A DNA stretch of 13,464 bases from an uncultured Eubacterium sp. (GTDB lineage: Bacteria > Bacillota > Clostridia > Lachnospirales > CAG-274): contig UQRG01000030.1 in the NCBI GenBank assembly GCA_900543365.1, forward strand, positions 1-13,464, read 5' to 3'. Below the pieces are notes generated by a model. That model searched no databases. It saw nothing but the letters and a program-made list of their open reading frames with translations, and was not told the origin of the DNA. A program made the translations under genes and the position numbers. This document shows, one piece after another, positions 13,158-13,464 of the stretch (its first letter is position 1; the number at the start of each line of letters is the position of its first letter).

Positions 13158-13464
13158 TTAGCCCCTGTTTTCGGGACTATCTTTGTCCATATCAGGTACA
13201 TACTTTCTAAAAAGTTTCATAAACATAAGTGATGTAAGAATTCCATAAACACCTGCACAAAGTATAACAGCTATTCTGTATTCAAATGTAATGAAAAATG
13301 TAGCTACTAACAATACTGCACAGGATATAGTAGTAAGCAGATGTCTGTTTGCCATAAATATAGTTGTTTTGATTAAAGCACCAAGCTTTAAGTCAAAACG
13401 GGAAAGTATTGGAAAGACATATATTGTAAATATTATGAGCTGATATAATATTACAAATTGAATT
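13158..13464 (-). CDS. YesL/DUF624-family membrane protein, 5' partial
   Basis: The frame is open to the right edge with no stop (101 codons visible), so the N-terminal half lies outside the window; the ATG at 13355 is internal. The visible part begins IQFVILYQLIIFTIYVFPIL, then SRFDLKLGALIKTTIFMANRH, which is the pattern of YesL/DUF624 proteins (FP-L-RF then L-NA-L-A-RH). Two more hydrophobic helices follow (about 46-60 and 63-82 of the visible part), then the short charged tail PDMDKDSPENRG. YesL proteins are small polytopic membrane proteins often near carbohydrate uptake or two-component genes; their function is not established. The HD gene follows after 29 bases. Confidence 0.8.
   Translation of the reverse strand, partial: IQFVILYQLIIFTIYVFPILSRFDLKLGALIKTTIFMANRHLLTTISCAVLLVATFFITFEYRIAVILCAGVYGILTSLMFMKLFRKYVPDMDKDSPENRG

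Overview
The window is AT-rich bacterial DNA with strong Shine-Dalgarno sites, TTGACA/TATAAT-type promoters, short intergenic gaps, U-tract terminators and a T-box leader. This points to a low-GC Firmicute, most likely a member of the Clostridia. The gene set (T-box-cysE-cysS-mrnC-rlmB, a Mrp/NBP35 ATPase, an archaeal-type ApgM, a YesL/DUF624 protein) fits that. I cannot name the genus from sequence alone.

Left part (1-5840, all + strand). The end of a membrane transglutaminase-like protein (TgpA-like, cut by the left edge) comes first. Its catalytic Cys and His positions are occupied by Phe and Tyr. Then a good promoter drives a T-box leader with a UGC (Cys) specifier and a 12-bp terminator. 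Behind it lies a tight five-gene operon: cysE (serine acetyltransferase, here with an added N-terminal membrane helix), cysS (cysteinyl-tRNA synthetase), mrnC (Mini-RNase III), rlmB (23S rRNA 2'-O-methyltransferase) and mrp (Fe-S carrier ATPase). A bidirectional terminator closes it. Cysteine starvation, sensed as uncharged tRNA-Cys, would thus raise cysteine synthesis and charging, 23S rRNA maturation and an Fe-S carrier together.

Middle part (5843-9801). A fumarylacetoacetate-hydrolase-family enzyme is on the - strand. Divergent from it, behind a perfect consensus promoter, is a small two-helix membrane protein of unknown function. Next come an RpiB/LacA/LacB-type isomerase with its own promoter and terminator, and a second perfect promoter (8031-8059) that has no gene behind it but ends about 120 bases later in a strong terminator, so probably a small RNA. 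Then, on the - strand, there is a divergent CLC-type anion transporter. Its 311-base upstream gap is full of inverted repeats and has a terminator-like hairpin directly before the ribosome binding site, a layout that suggests transcription attenuation by an unrecognised leader RNA or a dispersed repeat.

Right part (9776-13464). ApgM-type phosphoglycerate mutase (- strand) is divergent from a secreted, membrane-anchored transglutaminase-like protein with an intact Cys-His-Asp triad. A perfect 12-bp inverted repeat overlaps the promoter of the latter. After a bidirectional terminator come an HD-domain hydrolase and, upstream of it in the same - strand operon, the C-terminal half of a YesL/DUF624 membrane protein cut by the right edge.

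No rRNA, tRNA, CRISPR array, insertion sequence or phage gene was seen. Most of the window is ordinary core genome. The best candidates for something undescribed are the orphan small RNA, the structured CLC leader, the pseudoenzyme transglutaminase and the membrane-anchored CysE.
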